Counted from the first letter of the stretch, positions 11,391 to 23,148 are shown. The stretch is 64,000 bases of DNA from Ipomoea triloba (GCF_003576645.1 NC_044923.1:16441922-16505921), one strand, 5' to 3'. The notes: a model not told the origin generated them from the sequence alone. Made by a program: numbers and translations.

Positions 11391-11573
11391 CATCGGAGTA
11401 TAATTGATGTGAGAAAAAGAAAGCTAGTGATGGAGTTGCCAGAAGATAAAGTAGAGTTTGATATTTTGGATCATAGCTTGGAGGAATGCAATGTAGTTGG
11501 TATTGTGATGAGTAAATCTGTTGAGAAGGTTTTGAATCTTGAAGAAAAGGGATTTGGTGTCCCTAGAACTTGA
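11391..11573 (+). pseudogene. possible Ty3/gypsy protease-region fragment
   Basis: A 60-codon frame reads SIIDVRKRKLVMELPEDK followed by VEFDIL. This resembles, from memory, the end of the aspartic protease region of Athila/Tat-type gypsy elements, where an 'IDV..G.L.L..G...V.FD' pattern is common. No active-site D[ST]G or neighbouring polymerase domain is seen, so the call rests on one short pattern. Confidence 0.35.
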
Positions 11574-11699
11574 AATGCTGTGAGAAGTCCAGAATTTGAA
11601 TATATCTCTTATTAGTCCTACACTTCTTCTCATAAATAACTTTAATTTTCAACCCTTAATTAAATATTGCATTTTGATTCAAAAAGTATCATACTTTTC

Positions 11700-11890
11700 C
11701 TCATAATTATATTAGTCATATCACAATTTTCATTATAATTAACAATCAATGTATATCTTATCAATGTTACACTTTTAAACGTATGTATTACATATTTACA
11801 TTACCATCCCACAATTTTTATTATAAGTAACAATCAATTTATATCTTATCAATGTTACACTTTTAAACGTAAGTATTACATTTCCATCAA
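11700..11890. repeat. direct tandem repeat, about 110-bp unit
   Basis: The text 'atatcttatcaatgttacac' plus 'ttttaaacgta' and its surroundings occur twice (about 11711-11800 and 11809-11890). The unit again uses the 'gtattacatt' phrase found in the MITEs at 1341 and 8079, and ends in 'gatggtctcat', so it may be a decayed member of that family. Confidence 0.6.
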
Positions 11891-13017
11891 GATGGTCTCA
11901 TAGGAGAGTTTTGTTGGTTAAGAATATGGTTTTCATATGTAATTCTTATGCATAGAGTTTAGTATTGATTTTCTACACACTGTTAATTTTACCACTCACA
12001 AGCCATTACTCCATGATGTTGCCAAATCATAGATATTACTAAAATTTAAATTTAAATTTAAAAAGAAAAACTTATGGCTATGATTATATTTTGTCACATC
12101 ATAAAATAATTAATTTGCGAGTGAAAAAATTAAGAGTGATAAGCATTTTCCTTTTGCATTAATGACAATGTATGATTCAGCGGTGCAATACTTCTTCCCT
12201 TGATTGCCTGATGGTGTTTGAAATTTTGTTGGCCAACTCAACCAACAACCAGTAGGTTGTAAAACAAATAGGAACTATTTCATATTGTATCTATAATCTA
12301 TCTAGTATTATTGAAAAGCATTTCAGATGGTACTATTGGAAATCATTTCACTATTTCACTAAAATGTATCTTATTTTAATGGTCATGAGTCTCAATCGAC
12401 AAAATAAACTTTTCATATATACCTTTATAGGTTCGAAAGGAGAACTACACTAAAACTATGCATGTCACTCTTTGTTATAAGATGTCCTACGTTCCATCAT
12501 TACTAGAAAGTCTATATTCTCAACCACCTAAAATGTGAATGAAATTTTTTCAAGTTTTTAAAATTTTGACTACTTATGACAAAAACTGAAAAAAAATCTA
12601 AATCATAAAATACGTACTTCGTATGGATTTGCATGCAATAATAACCCTTGAATTTGGTGGTAGAAAATTTTTTACCAACCAATTATATATTGACATATAT
12701 AGTTAAATATTACGGAGTATTATTATTAATATTCATATGATATACTCTATTTGTTTTTACATCTAACTAATTTATAAGAGTCATCAATGCATGTTGCACC
12801 ACTAAATTATATTTGTATTCTTTGTGCTCCTGAAATTGTACATCATGTTAAAAATGTTATACTTTATTTTTTCAGACAAAAAATGTCCTTACACTGTTAA
12901 ATGTACGTTAATTAAACATTAAATAGTAAATGAATTAAGACTTAATTTCATTTTTTATCCTAGATTTATAAGTGTCAATTCACTTTAAGTTCTTTTTTAT
13001 TAGAACATCCAGTTTTG
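11891..13017. other. AT-rich intergenic DNA
   Basis: No ORF, exon or element boundary that I can support. Confidence 0.5.
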
Positions 13018-13270
13018 TTATAGTATTATTATGACATAACCATTTTTTGTCCTTTATCAACAAAACAGTTTTAATATCGTTAAATACAATGACATTTCGG
13101 TCTTCAATTATGAAGGTTTTTAAAAAATAAGCATAAAGAATATAGAGGTTCAATCTAATTTGTATAAAAAAGATTGAAATATCTTTTTATTTAACGATAT
13201 TTCAACAATTTTGTTTATAGATGACTAAAAATAATCACGTCACAATAATACTAGGACCAAATGAAAATCT
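13018..13270. repeat. imperfect long inverted repeat (MITE-like)
   Basis: The left arm ('gttatagtattattatgaca', 'caaaacagttttaatatcgt') is the approximate complement of the right arm ('aacgatatttcaacaatttt', 'cacaataatactaggacca'). Arms are about 100 bp with many mismatches. The ends and target duplication are not resolved. Confidence 0.55.
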
Positions 13271-13421
13271 TCAACAATTTATATTTAATGATATTTCAAA
13301 AATTTACATTAATGATTGCGTGGAATTTTGTACTCCCAATTTAGAAATATAATAATTACTTAAAAAGTTTCTAAAATAAAAATAAAAATTACTTAATCGG
13401 GAGAGCATATCTATTTATAAA

Positions 13422-13724
13422 GGGATAATTACCCTGTTTCCCCCTGAATTATAAGTTTATAACACATTTTTTCCCTAAGTTATTAATGTACTCACAATTG
13501 CCCCCTCAATTATTTTCAAAGTGACAGTTTTTCCTCTTTATTGTTAAATGGACATTTTCTCCAACAAATTATCATTTATTTTAAGGGTAAAAATGTCCAT
13601 TTAACATTAAATGGAGAAAAACTGTCACTTTAAAAATAATTTAGGGGTAAATGTGAGCACATAAATAACGCAGAGGAAAAAGTGCTATATGCCTATAATT
13701 CAGGGAGAAAAGTGCAATTTTACC
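13422..13724. mobile_element. MULE-type MITE with long TIRs, upstream of the MADS gene
   Basis: This 303-bp element is almost all inverted repeat: the left arm starting 'gggataattaccctgtttcc' pairs with a right arm ending 'gagaaaagtgcaattttacc', and the two arms meet near 13570. The flanks are ATTTATAAA (13413-13421) and TTTTATAAA (13725-13733), a 9-bp duplication with one mismatch. It ends 93 bp before the MADS-box ATG, so it lies where promoter or leader sequence would be. Confidence 0.75.
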
Positions 13725-13817
13725 TTTTATAAATACCCCGAAAAAATTGAAGTTTCATATTTTATTTTATTTTTGTTTGAAAGAAATTGAAGTTTGATTC
13801 GAAGCAATTAATTAAGC

Positions 13818-14543
13818 ATGCGTGGAATACAAGTTGGTCGTCATTTTACGTTAATGATGATGACTGAAAGTGAGAGAAAACGGAGGATTGAAAGGAGGAA
13901 GGAGACGTTGTTCAAGCAAGCTAAAGAGCTTTGTGTGTTGTGCGAAGTGGAGGTTGGGATTGCAATGTTTAGTCCCAGTGAGGGAGGAGGTCCGATTGTT
14001 TGGCCTTCTCTGGAAGAAGCGAGGAAGAAATTGTTGGAGTTTTGGGCGCTTCCGGAGGTGGAGAGAGTGAGAAAGATGGTGACCCATGAGAGGGTTTTGA
14101 CGGATTGGGTTAATGATGAGATGAGGAAGATGCAGAAGAGGGAGAATGAAGTGGAGAGGAAGGAGATGAATGTGGTGATGAATCAGGTCATCCAGGGACA
14201 AAGGAGATTGGAGGAGATGGATGCAAGGGAGCTTTTAGGTTTGTATACTTTGGCTAATGAGAAGATGCAGGAGCTGGAGAAGAGGAAGCAAGATCTGCTG
14301 AAGCTGCAGCAGAATGTCGACCACGGCGGCTCTTACTACGCTCCTCCGCCAGCACCGGCGCCGGATTCTGCATCTTGGTTCGTTCCGGCCATGGCGGCTC
14401 CGCCGGCTCTCCACGGCGGCGGTGAGGGTAGCCATCATGTAGGCTCATCCTCGACTAACAATGGCGGTGGTGGTAATAATTATGGTCATCAACTTCCTGA
14501 TTTCGATCAAGTTTGGCCTTTCAACTTCCCATCATCTTTCTAA
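13818..14543 (+). CDS. type I (M-gamma, AGL80-like) MADS-box protein, 241 aa, single exon
   Basis: The reading frame is uninterrupted and intronless, as usual for type I MADS genes. The region ESERKRRIERRKETLFKQ followed by AKELCVLCEVEVGIAMFSP aligns without gaps to the M-gamma MADS domain (ES.RK..FKKRKKGL.KK..ELC.LC pattern). It then has the M-gamma hallmark VWPS and a LPEVERVRKMVTHERVL segment. Residues about 115-175 are charged and probably coiled-coil; the tail is rich in Ala/Pro/Gly/His. The very N-terminus is unusual: basic residues expected right after the start Met are replaced by RGIQVGRHFTLMMM, so the true start could be a later Met (13854-13860). AGL80-type factors act in the nucleus of the central cell and early endosperm with other type I partners. 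A MITE lies just upstream. Expression is unknown. Confidence 0.75.
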   Translation: MRGIQVGRHFTLMMMTESERKRRIERRKETLFKQAKELCVLCEVEVGIAMFSPSEGGGPIVWPSLEEARKKLLEFWALPEVERVRKMVTHERVLTDWVNDEMRKMQKRENEVERKEMNVVMNQVIQGQRRLEEMDARELLGLYTLANEKMQELEKRKQDLLKLQQNVDHGGSYYAPPPAPAPDSASWFVPAMAAPPALHGGGEGSHHVGSSSTNNGGGGNNYGHQLPDFDQVWPFNFPSSF

Positions 14544-14574
14544 TCTACTCTCTGTAATGATTTATCATTGCAAC

Positions 14575-14800
14575 TTGCCTTTAATTCTTGTCATGCATGT
14601 TGCTTAGAAGTTGTTTGAATTGAAGTTTGCTGTTGCAGTATTGTTACTTTTGTGTGTTGTTTGTTTTTTAGTATTAATGAATGAAGTATTTATAATTGTC
14701 ATGCATGTTTCTTAGAACTTGTTTGAATTGAAGTTTGTTGTTACTTTTGTGTGTTGTTTTTTTTTTAGTATTAATGAATGAAGTGTTTATAATTGGAAAA
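14575..14800. repeat. tandem duplication in the 3' flank of the MADS gene
   Basis: A block of about 110 bp ('cttgtcatgcatgttgctta', 'gtttgaattgaagtttg', 'acttttgtgtgttgtt', 'agtattaatgaatgaagt') occurs twice in tandem. The partial MADS copy at 16944-17290 carries only one such unit, so the doubling followed, or was not included in, the gene duplication. Confidence 0.75.
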
Positions 14801-15719
14801 AAAGTTATTATGATTTTGATTGGTTGCAAGATATCCAGAACAACTACGTGTAAAGTGAAATGATAAAGCAATTAACTAAGTGATTTAACAAGCAATACTA
14901 AAGCTAATTAAGGGCTTGAATTAGGTCATTTAAGTGTAGATGATATAGTGTATCATTGGTTAGAGCTCATATAATACATTGACAATGGAATTAGGGAGAT
15001 GCTACTAGGTGTCAACCCTTCTCTAGTGGTCATTGGACTCTCAATAAGCTTCAAGCCCCACTCTCATGGTGACTAATTAAAGACCATTGAAGCATTGGTG
15101 TTTGCATCTCCTTCCAACCCCTTTTTTTCAAAGGTGAGTTGGATTAGTGAGAGATGTGGCTATGATGTTGCTCTATTTTCATAGGGGCAACACCTATCGA
15201 TGTACCTCTTGCATAATTTGGCCACAACCATACAAGAGTCAATACAAATTAAACTATCAAACTCAGCTCACAGCTAGATTCATCAACAAGTCATTACACT
15301 AGCTCCTAGCTCAATTCAATCACATAGCATCAATCACAAAAGATGATTTAATTCAATTCCTAATTGAATCTAGCTATTCATCTTAGGAATGTAAATGAAA
15401 GCATTAATTGAGACAAGAGACATTGAAATCACAATTGGAAGAAAGAAAATGTAAAAGAAACAAAAGAGATTTAGCTTGGATTAAGAACTAGGAGAAATGA
15501 AATATGAAAATCACCAACTATAACACAAAGTTATGTTGTAAAGCCTACAAGCATACACACAATTTTTTTTTTATAATGACGAGAAACTCACAATTACTAT
15601 TTCGAGTGTGTGAATTGGATAAATCCTGCATTGTGACTCTAGCCAATAAAAAATCACAAGGAATATATCAGCATAAGTTGACAATAGCTAACTAGCTCAA
15701 ACCAAGAATTGCTCCCTAG
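14801..15719. other. unassigned non-coding stretch
   Basis: Moderately complex sequence, less AT-rich than its surroundings, with no recognised protein match and no clear terminal repeats. It might be interior DNA of the retroelement whose LTR-like part follows, but nothing proves it. Confidence 0.4.
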
Positions 15720-16170
15720 CTGACTTCGCTACGCTCTCAACTTATGAGTAGGGGGCTAGTGACAGGATAATTGGACAAGGTGATGGTTCCGACTCGATGC
15801 ACTTGGTCCAACCCACCAAAGCAGTGACGACAGTCAAACAGTAATAGTCAAGAGCAGATGGAACAGTTACAATCAAGAAGCCACACATTAAGAGCATTGC
15901 CGCCTTCATAAAAAATAGGAGTTATAGAAGGCCAGCGCACATATGGAGGAGGGAGCCTCAATTAAGTGTGGTGGTAGCGTCACTTATTAAGAGGTCGTTA
16001 CATTGCTATAATTATTGTAAACGTTACATATTTATACTATACAGGTTGCCCCCGTGTTGTAAGAGGGGGATCCGATTCTTGTACTCAGAGCTTATTATAA
16101 CTTGTCTTAATTCACTTATACACAAATATACCCCGGTAACCATATTTGCAGTCAATTTCAAAAGTACAAT
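15720..16170 (+). mobile_element. LTR-like retrotransposon fragment
   Basis: The order 'tgacttcgctacgctctcaa', 'gaagccacacattaagagca', then 'tgcccccgtgttgtaagagg' with 'gggatccgattcttgtactc' resembles, from memory, LTR sequences common in plants, where 'agagggggatccgattcttg' marks the R/U5 region. Ends, partner LTR and TSD are not identified. Confidence 0.4.
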
Positions 16171-16559
16171 TATCTTATAGTTATACTCCGTAATATCAAA
16201 CAAATTCATAGATGATACCATTTTATGGTATATGTTGATAAATTAAAATAAATAAATACTTATTTTGAAAATCTAAAAATAGAAGTTATTGTTGACCAAT
16301 AAAGTTTAATACACAAGTTTTAAAAAACCCTTTCACAAATAATAGCTTATTACACTACATTTTCATCTTAAATTTAGCTTATAATATTCATTACCTATTT
16401 ACCTTATGTGGTAATATTTGATTAGATATTATTTATATTGTTGTAATTTGTTATTTATGCATGTTGGCCTGTTAGCCCCTAACGGGTGAATTGCAATAGT
16501 TTCAAAGGATATGTTAAAACAAGAAAATGACATAATAGTATAAAAATTAGAGAAATAGG
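16171..16559. other. AT-rich spacer
   Basis: No feature is recognised. Confidence 0.5.
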
Positions 16560-16943
16560 GAGAAGAGACCAGATTTCATTCCACTTAGCATCAAATCCTA
16601 TACATAATACAAAGGGTCATATATATATATATATAAAATAACAAATGTAACAGAAAGGAATAATGGATACATAAATACGATAACCGTTACAACAATTATA
16701 TACTCTACTCATAATAATGTCCACACTAAATAATAATTAGAACACTCCCCTTTGGACATTATTTTACCATAATCATGACTCGTTAAAAACTTGCTAGGAA
16801 AACCTTTGAGAAAAACCTAGACAAGAAAATATATAAAAATATATTTATGCTTCGTTAAAAACTTCACTAGGAAAACCACTTGGAAAAATCCTAGTTGAAG
16901 AAAAGAATAAATGATATTTATCTTGCGTATTATGCCTCGTTAA
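16560..16943. mobile_element. retroelement-like fragment with 'cctcgttaa' motifs
   Basis: The repeated phrases 'cgttaaaaacttgctaggaa', 'cgttaaaaacttcactagga' and 'atgcctcgttaa' resemble LTR/leader text I know from plant copia elements ('gcctcgttaaaaacc'). The fragment abuts the MADS duplicate exactly at 16943/16944, suggesting that its insertion or a linked rearrangement set the duplicate's left edge. Confidence 0.4.
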
Positions 16944-17290
16944 TGGCGGATTCTACATCTTGGTTCATTCCGGCCATGGCGGCTCCGCCGGCTCTCGACG
17001 GCAGCGGTGAGGGTAGCCATCATGTAGGCTCATCCTCAACTAACAATGGCGGTGGTGGTAATTATGGTCATCAACTTCCTGATTTCGATCCAGTCTGGCC
17101 TTTCAACTTCCCATCATCTTTCTAAACTACTCACTGTAATGATTTATCATTGCAATTTGCCTTTAATTCTTGTCATGCATGTTGCTCAGAACTTGTTTGA
17201 ATTGAAGTATATGCTAGCTGTTACAGTAGTGTTACTTTTGTGTGTTGTTTTTTTTTAGTATTAATGAATTGAATGAAGTATTTGGAAAAA
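16944..17290 (+). pseudogene. truncated duplicate of the MADS gene 3' end
   Basis: From 16944 the sequence matches 14365 onward: it encodes the same tail (STSWFIPAMAAPPAL, then GSSSTNNGGGGNYGHQLPDF, then WPFNFPSSF) to a stop at 17123-17125. It then follows the same 3' flank to about 17290. Only the last ~60 codons are present, with no MADS domain. Few substitutions separate the copies (for example PALHGGG against PALDGSG), so the duplication is fairly recent. Confidence 0.9.
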
Positions 17291-17505
17291 AAAAAACAAA
17301 TTTGTTATGATTTTGATTGGTTGATTATAGTGTTTAATGGTATTAATTAGATTAATACATGAAGTAAATGAACGATAATAATGTAACAACACTAGAGTAA
17401 CCTAAATGTTATATATTAAGCAAACAAATTCACTATAATTGCCCAAATTCTTGAGTATCAACTTTTCGATCAATCTATATATATTTGGTAAACAACTCGA
17501 AACAT
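17291..17505. other. AT-rich spacer
   Basis: No feature is recognised between the MADS duplicate and the LTR-like block. Confidence 0.5.
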
Positions 17506-18335
17506 TTGTAATTTAGATTTTGATGATATTAAAAGTTAGGAATTTTAGTCCCCTATTTATTTTACCTTTAGACTTAGGTTATTTCTCGAATGATAACTCA
17601 AAAAGTTATGTTTCGGATAGTCTCAACAAGTTCGAATAGTAACTCAAATGGTTACATTTCGAATAGCTTGAAGATGAAGACCTCGAAGAGTCCGAGATGC
17701 AGATTCGAAGAGTAGAAGATTGCAAGACCAAAAGGTTGCAAAGACCTACCTTTCGAAGTTAAAGGTGGAACGAATAGTAAGGTTAACCATTCATATCCGA
17801 GAGATTATAGAGTGTTAAAGTTTGAAACGTTAACTTGAATAGTGTCAGTTAATCATTCAAAAAGAACTGCTCGAGACATTCTCTAAGCCAACATTTTGAA
17901 ACCTTAAAAACACTAGCGAATGTGACCAATGCAAAGAGAGTCATGAGTTCACATCCCAAGGAAGATTTTCCTTAAAAAGCCCAGACATTTTGTGCAGAGC
18001 AAAAAGATATGTTCAGTGCAAAATAAGTCTCTAATGGCTGGAAAGTCTAACAAATCTACCTAACCTCTGAATCACACGATGGTCTTTACTCACTGGATAA
18101 TAGACTTTTCGAAATGGGTTTTCTCTCAAGCAAATCCTTTTCAAAATGCTTATAAATACCATCTTCCAAGACTGAAGAAGGTGTTGGTCAATTTAAGAAA
18201 TTCATTAAGTGTTCAAAGCATTCAAAAGCTTCACAATTTGTGACCACTGAGAGAGATCCAAATTAAAGCTACAAATTATTATCCAGATTTTAGAAGCTTG
18301 TGCTGCCCAAATCGAGAACATCAAGAACATCCAAA
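17506..18335 (+). mobile_element. LTR-like sequence, left part, split by the CACTA element
   Basis: It starts near TGTAATTTAGATTTTGATGA, a form seen in LTRs of some copia elements, and contains a TATAAATACC promoter-like box near 18151 followed by transcript-like text. At 18333-18335 (AAA) it is interrupted by the CACTA element; the text resumes at 30195 (AAA). LTR identity is inferred from layout only, and its outer ends are not proven. Confidence 0.45.
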
Positions 18336-18345
18336 CACTACTACA

Positions 18346-18665
18346 AAAATACATTTTAACGTCGGTTATTTTGGACATACGACGTCGGTTTTTTTCCGAC
18401 GTTATTCTAGCAGACGTTATAAATATATCATACGACGTCGGTTTTAAAAAATCGACGTCGTATATTATTTTTAAATTTTTAAATAAGTACATACGACGTC
18501 GGTTTTGTCACAAAACTGACGTTGTATGTTGTTTTTTTTTAAAAAATAGAGATACGGCGTCGGTTTTTACAAAAACCCGATGCCGTATCTCCTTTGATTT
18601 TTTAAAAATAGAGATACGGCGTCGGTTTTTCAAAAAACCGACGCCTTATCTCCTTTTAATTAAAA
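18346..18665. repeat. CACTA left subterminal hairpin repeats
   Basis: At least five units of the form 'tacgacgtcggtt...aaccgacgtcgta' (later units 'tacggcgtcggtt') lie head to tail, each able to fold on itself. Such arrays are the presumed binding sites for CACTA accessory proteins. ORFs across them are artefacts. Confidence 0.85.
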
Positions 18666-18886
18666 GAAAAAAAGTAAAAATGCAGCGAATCGTATCTGCA
18701 ACCAATGACACATGCGTCAATCTGGGTGACAGAAAACAAGAATAATCTGTGGTGGAGAGATGAAGAGATACACTTGTATATAAAGAGAGAGAATTTGTGT
18801 TTTGATTGGACAAAAAGTGTTCTAAGCACTTTCATTCAATTGCTCCTTTCTCAGTAAGAAATGTTAATACTAATTAACCAATCAGA

Positions 18887-20715
18887 AAATGCAAATCATG
18901 TTAGAAAAAGCCTCTTCTTCCTCTTTCTTTCTCTTCTCTTCCTACAAAAGGTAATTCTAAAGATCAAAATATGAAGCCTGAACTGAAAAGCAATGTTACA
19001 AGGTAAGAAAGATCGATCAGGAAAGAAGTACTCATGCCTAATCAGAAACAACAGTCTTAAATGAAAATCATGTGTACATACCTCTTCATCAACTTTTGGC
19101 AAAAGTAGCAGCCATTTCTCCTCAAACTTTCCCAGTAAGGTTTTTGCCATCACATGTACATCGTCCCTTTCCTTATTGTATTTCATTGCATTTTTAAATA
19201 TCAGGCGGACATCCGCGCATATCTCTCGGACATGTTTATATCCGGTACCATCCTTGGCCTCCATTTTATTCTTAATTGTGCTAAAGTCCATTGGCTTCTC
19301 AATAACCTGGAAATTAAACGGACAATGAATCAGCAGAAGCAAATTCCAAAGAAAATATGTTTTCTTCTCTAAGTTGAATATAATATTAGATTTTTCTTAT
19401 TCCTTCTAGGAGGCATTATAATATAATCAGTACTACTAAACAAAAGAGAGACAAGGACATTGGATATGCAAACAGTTTATATACTTATAAAATTCTGAGC
19501 ATGGAGGTAATTAAACTTTTTGAAAATATTACCTGATAGTAGTCATGCAAGCCAAGACCTTCAACGTCAACGGGCTGCATAAAAGGCCCTGCCCATTTGT
19601 GCTGAGTGATCTGACAAAGAAAGGGGTAGCGTAAAAACAATATGGACAGCCAACAAATATATTCAGTCTTAAATGTGGAGCAGAGAGATTACTTGGCGTA
19701 ATATTGTGCCAAATTGGCGCATAAGTTCTTACATTCTCTTAGCAGCAGCTGCTTCTCGCTGTGATGCATCTTGTTGCCGTTTTTTAAAGTTAGCAATCTG
19801 CTTCTCTTTTTCTGAATCCTTCTGAGCTGAGTTACCTCTTGGAGTGTTTGACTGCTTTTTATTCACACTTGAGTAAAACTGTTCAACTTCAGTAAATCTC
19901 TTCTCAAGCTGCAAACATAAAGTTCAAACTGGAAACTTAAGTCTTAGTGCACATATAAAAATGGTTAATTTATCTTGGTTAGGGCAAATGGATTGATAGT
20001 TGCACTTAACCCTTTCTTTCACTGGTTTTAAAAGGTGATAGCAATCTAGCATGGTGTTCATAGGAGATAAAAGAGGGAGATGTCCACAAGTACACACACC
20101 AATATTTAATGTCATCATATAGCTTTTTCTTCTATTCATGAAGTCCAAGAGCAAAAAATCAATATAAACTCAATGGAATGCAATTCTTTAGAATCTACAT
20201 GGCACTCCCAATAATCCTAAACTTTTAAACAAGTTGATATTTCATCATATCCACAACTGCTTTTCCTTCCATTCATGAACTAATCCAATAACAAAAAGCC
20301 AATACAAACAAAACCTTGCCTGATCAATCAAGCAACATAAGTGTATGAGTACCTAATTTTGATGCTTCAACAAGAAACTACGACAAAATCCTGAATGGTT
20401 ACAGAATATCAAGCTAAATCCGAGTGATTTCTAATCAATTCCAAAGGGTTTTAATAACTTGAGAATCTGATGGAAGGACAAATACTTATTCAACTTCAAT
20501 CAAAAATACCCAGTTGCTGCCTTGTGATGGAAAGAAATCATCAGTTTTGAGCACTCCCTATTTACACAAAAATCCATCACTTCTTTAAGTTTCATTGTCA
20601 AGACAACAGCAAAGAAAGAACAAACAAAAACCACATGAGTAATGACATCAATGGCAATTGATTGAATTGGAGAGAAAGCAAAATCCATGGTTCTAAAATG
20701 ACAAACCTCTGCCAT
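18887..20715 (-). pseudogene. captured GTE1/GTE6-like bromodomain gene fragment
   Basis: Minus-strand exons with GT/AG borders: 19908-19693 (FTEVEQFYSSVNKKQ ... REAAAAKRM, stop, ELMRQFGTILRQ), 19610-19533 (ITQHKWAGPFMQPVDVEGLG, then LHDYYQ), 19306-19082 (VIEKPMDFSTIKNKMEAKDG, then YKHVREICADVRLIFKNAMK, then HVMAKTLLGKFEEKWLLLLP) and 18941 to about 18887 (EEKRKKEEEAF, then divergent). A tiny first exon ATG-GCA-GAG at 20715-20707 is plausible in phase. This is the bromodomain core that binds acetyl-lysine in histone tails in plant BET-like GTE factors. A TAA replaces an expected Gln codon after KRM, and the NET/C-terminal part is absent, so it is a dead fragment. It lies wholly inside the CACTA element, which makes it a transduplicated host gene. 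It could still give antisense or small RNA against the parent gene. Confidence 0.85.
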
Positions 20716-21901
20716 GTCAGCATCTTAACAGCAAGAACTTGAAATCCATGGTCTTCACTGCACTTGTAGAAAGTAAGTCATGCAAATGTATAGTGAGTAC
20801 TGTTACTGTGTTCCTTCAATAATTACTATAAAATAGGAGTAGCTAGCAGACTCACATTTGTATACTCTCCCTTGCATTGCAGGTCACATAACATTACTTG
20901 CATTGCAGGTGTGTCATGGTGTCATCAGTTTTTAGATCACATCAAAATGGGACAGCCATAAGAAAGAAAAAGAAAATTTCTTAACATAAGTAGAAGTAAG
21001 GGCTCATAAATACTGATAATGTTTCGTACTTTCGTAAAAGATTATTTAATTTGAACAGATGCTTCATTTTAGTTTTTACTGGAAAACTCAAAAAGTAATT
21101 ATAAAGTCAAAGTGGCACAAAATTACTTGCAGAAGTTCCATTGTTGAGCTTCAGCCACTTCCTTAAGCCATTCATTAATACCAACTTATTTATGTTAGCG
21201 CTAGATTTTCCACCAATCAGAAACTTCTCAGGGCACTGTCTTGGTGCCACCACTTCTAAAACACAATACTATTATTTGATTCCAAAAAGATAAAAATACA
21301 GAGGTAAAAGAGCAACAACAATGATGACAGGTACAAAAGCTGCCATAAAGGAATGTAAATTTTGCTATAAAATAACATGGTTTTAATTGAAAGCACAAAT
21401 TAGAGTACTTGAACAGTTGTTATGAATTGATCTCTTTACTCTAATCTGGGAATTAGAAAATGGGAACAAAATACAAAGAAATATAATGGATGATGGCATG
21501 ATGCCACAATCTCCAATTACAGGTTTACAGCACATGAATTTCAAAAGCATAGAAATAAAAAATAACATTCATGCTGTCTAAACACCACAAAATATACGAA
21601 GAAGTTGATTTGCTTAGAAAAAAAGGACTCTAGAATTGCATAGGTGTTGGAAACAATATGGTTTAGCTGAACATTGAGCTAGCACTAAAAACCACATCTT
21701 GGCCAAACCATTATATAGCACATGCCAATGTCCCCTTTATGATTTTCCTAACTTGAGAAATTTTATATCTATGCAAATACAAATACCATGCAAGAATCAA
21801 ATAACATTAGTAACACAGATACTAGGAACATACGCATTTCTGTCATATGTGTGCATACATGAGTACAATAATATTTAATAAACCTAATTTATACAATAAT
21901 T

Positions 21902-21953
<52 letters not shown>

Positions 21954-22223
21954 CCAAAAATTCAAAATATATATACAAGTAATTTATAAAATTCAAAATG
22001 TATACCTAATAAACCCTAAAATACGAAATACATTAATCAATAATTTCAAATGTAATAAAATAATTATTGTCGACTCCCAAAAATTCAAAAATTGAAACAA
22101 TATTTCATAAAATATACAAAAACTCACAAGGTAGATCGACGGCGGAGCGGGAGTGCGGCAGTGAGCGGGTGAGGCTGTGCGGCGGAGAGAAGAAGAAGAA
22201 AGAAGGTGGATGGAGGCGTTGGT
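20716..22223. other. CACTA interior, probably 5' flank of the captured gene
   Basis: AT-rich with no recognised exon. A (TA)n microsatellite spans 21904-21951. A GC-rich patch at 22135-22215 ('gcggagcgggagtgcggcag') has a similar counterpart at 29600-29720 beyond the copia element, so it may be the promoter or leader of the captured gene. Confidence 0.45.
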
Positions 22224-23148
22224 TGTTGGAAAAATAGCACTAAAATGGCATTTTAAGTGGCCATTTTATGGTATAAATATATGTAGGTCGTTTTCTCGAA
22301 GGTCGACCTCTCGAAGGTCGTTCGCGTGCGAGTGCGATGTCGCGCGGCCCGGGCTGGCGCGCGCGTCCAATGTCTCGCGGACCAGTGCGATGTCTCGCTG
22401 CCGGCATGATGTCTCGAAGCTTGCACTTCTCGACGTCTCGCGGCACGACGATGTCTCGATGGTTCACAGTCTGAACCATGTCTCGCACTGCGACTCCAGT
22501 AACCTCTCGAACGCGATGTTTCACCTACTGTGTCCGTTCAGAAATTACTCTTGATATTACGGAATTAATTTGATTAATTCCAATCATTATTTTCAGAGTT
22601 ACTTCGTGAATAATGGACTTAGTAGTGGGTGTAAATGTGTGCTAATGACAGAATTAAGTTTTCTGCTAGTGGGAGGAGGTTACAAATGGATTATCAATGC
22701 CATGATTAATGCTATGATCCATTTCCTCCACTATATATTCGTTGTGAGCAGCAGGTTTGGAACACACCAAGAACACACTGCAATACACTGCTTTCTCCTC
22801 AAAACTCTGCTCACATTTCCTTCTAGCCACCTGCGTTGAACCCACGTTCCTAGTTCGCCGGATCCAAGTTCGTGTGCTCGAACGATTGGATCGTAGTACG
22901 TTTTATCCTGGGAAACCTAGACCGCAACGCTCCAGCACCCCGGGGGGCGGTAAATAAGGTTTTAAGGAGAGTGGCAACACGACTCGTGCTTCCAACCACC
23001 CGAGATCGTCCGAATTTCATCCTCAACCGTAGTTCAGGTTTTCAACCTTTTGTAGGTTGTGATATTTCCTGTAATATTATCCTTCGTGGATAATTTTCTG
23101 TTTGTATTTCCGTTATTTCCTTGTATTTTCGAGATCAACCTTGTAACA
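22224..23148 (+). repeat. 5' LTR of the copia element, with internal deletion
   Basis: Starts TGTTGGAAAAATAGCAC and ends CTTGTAACA. Compared with the 3' LTR it lacks about 470 bp right after 'tataaatatatgtagg', including the stretch with the likely promoter (TATAAATAC at 28471 in the 3' copy). The deletion joint carries a second small copy of 'tctcgaaggtcg'. The U3 half contains a run of (A/G)ATGTCTCG motifs. Confidence 0.9.

Noticed and set aside
13851..14448. Minus- and other-frame ORFs over the MADS gene
   Set aside because: They are shadows of the MADS coding frame, whose + strand protein has a clear family match.
18371..18745. ORF of 124 aa rich in RRRF and KTR motifs
   Set aside because: It is a direct translation of the CACTA subterminal hairpin repeats.
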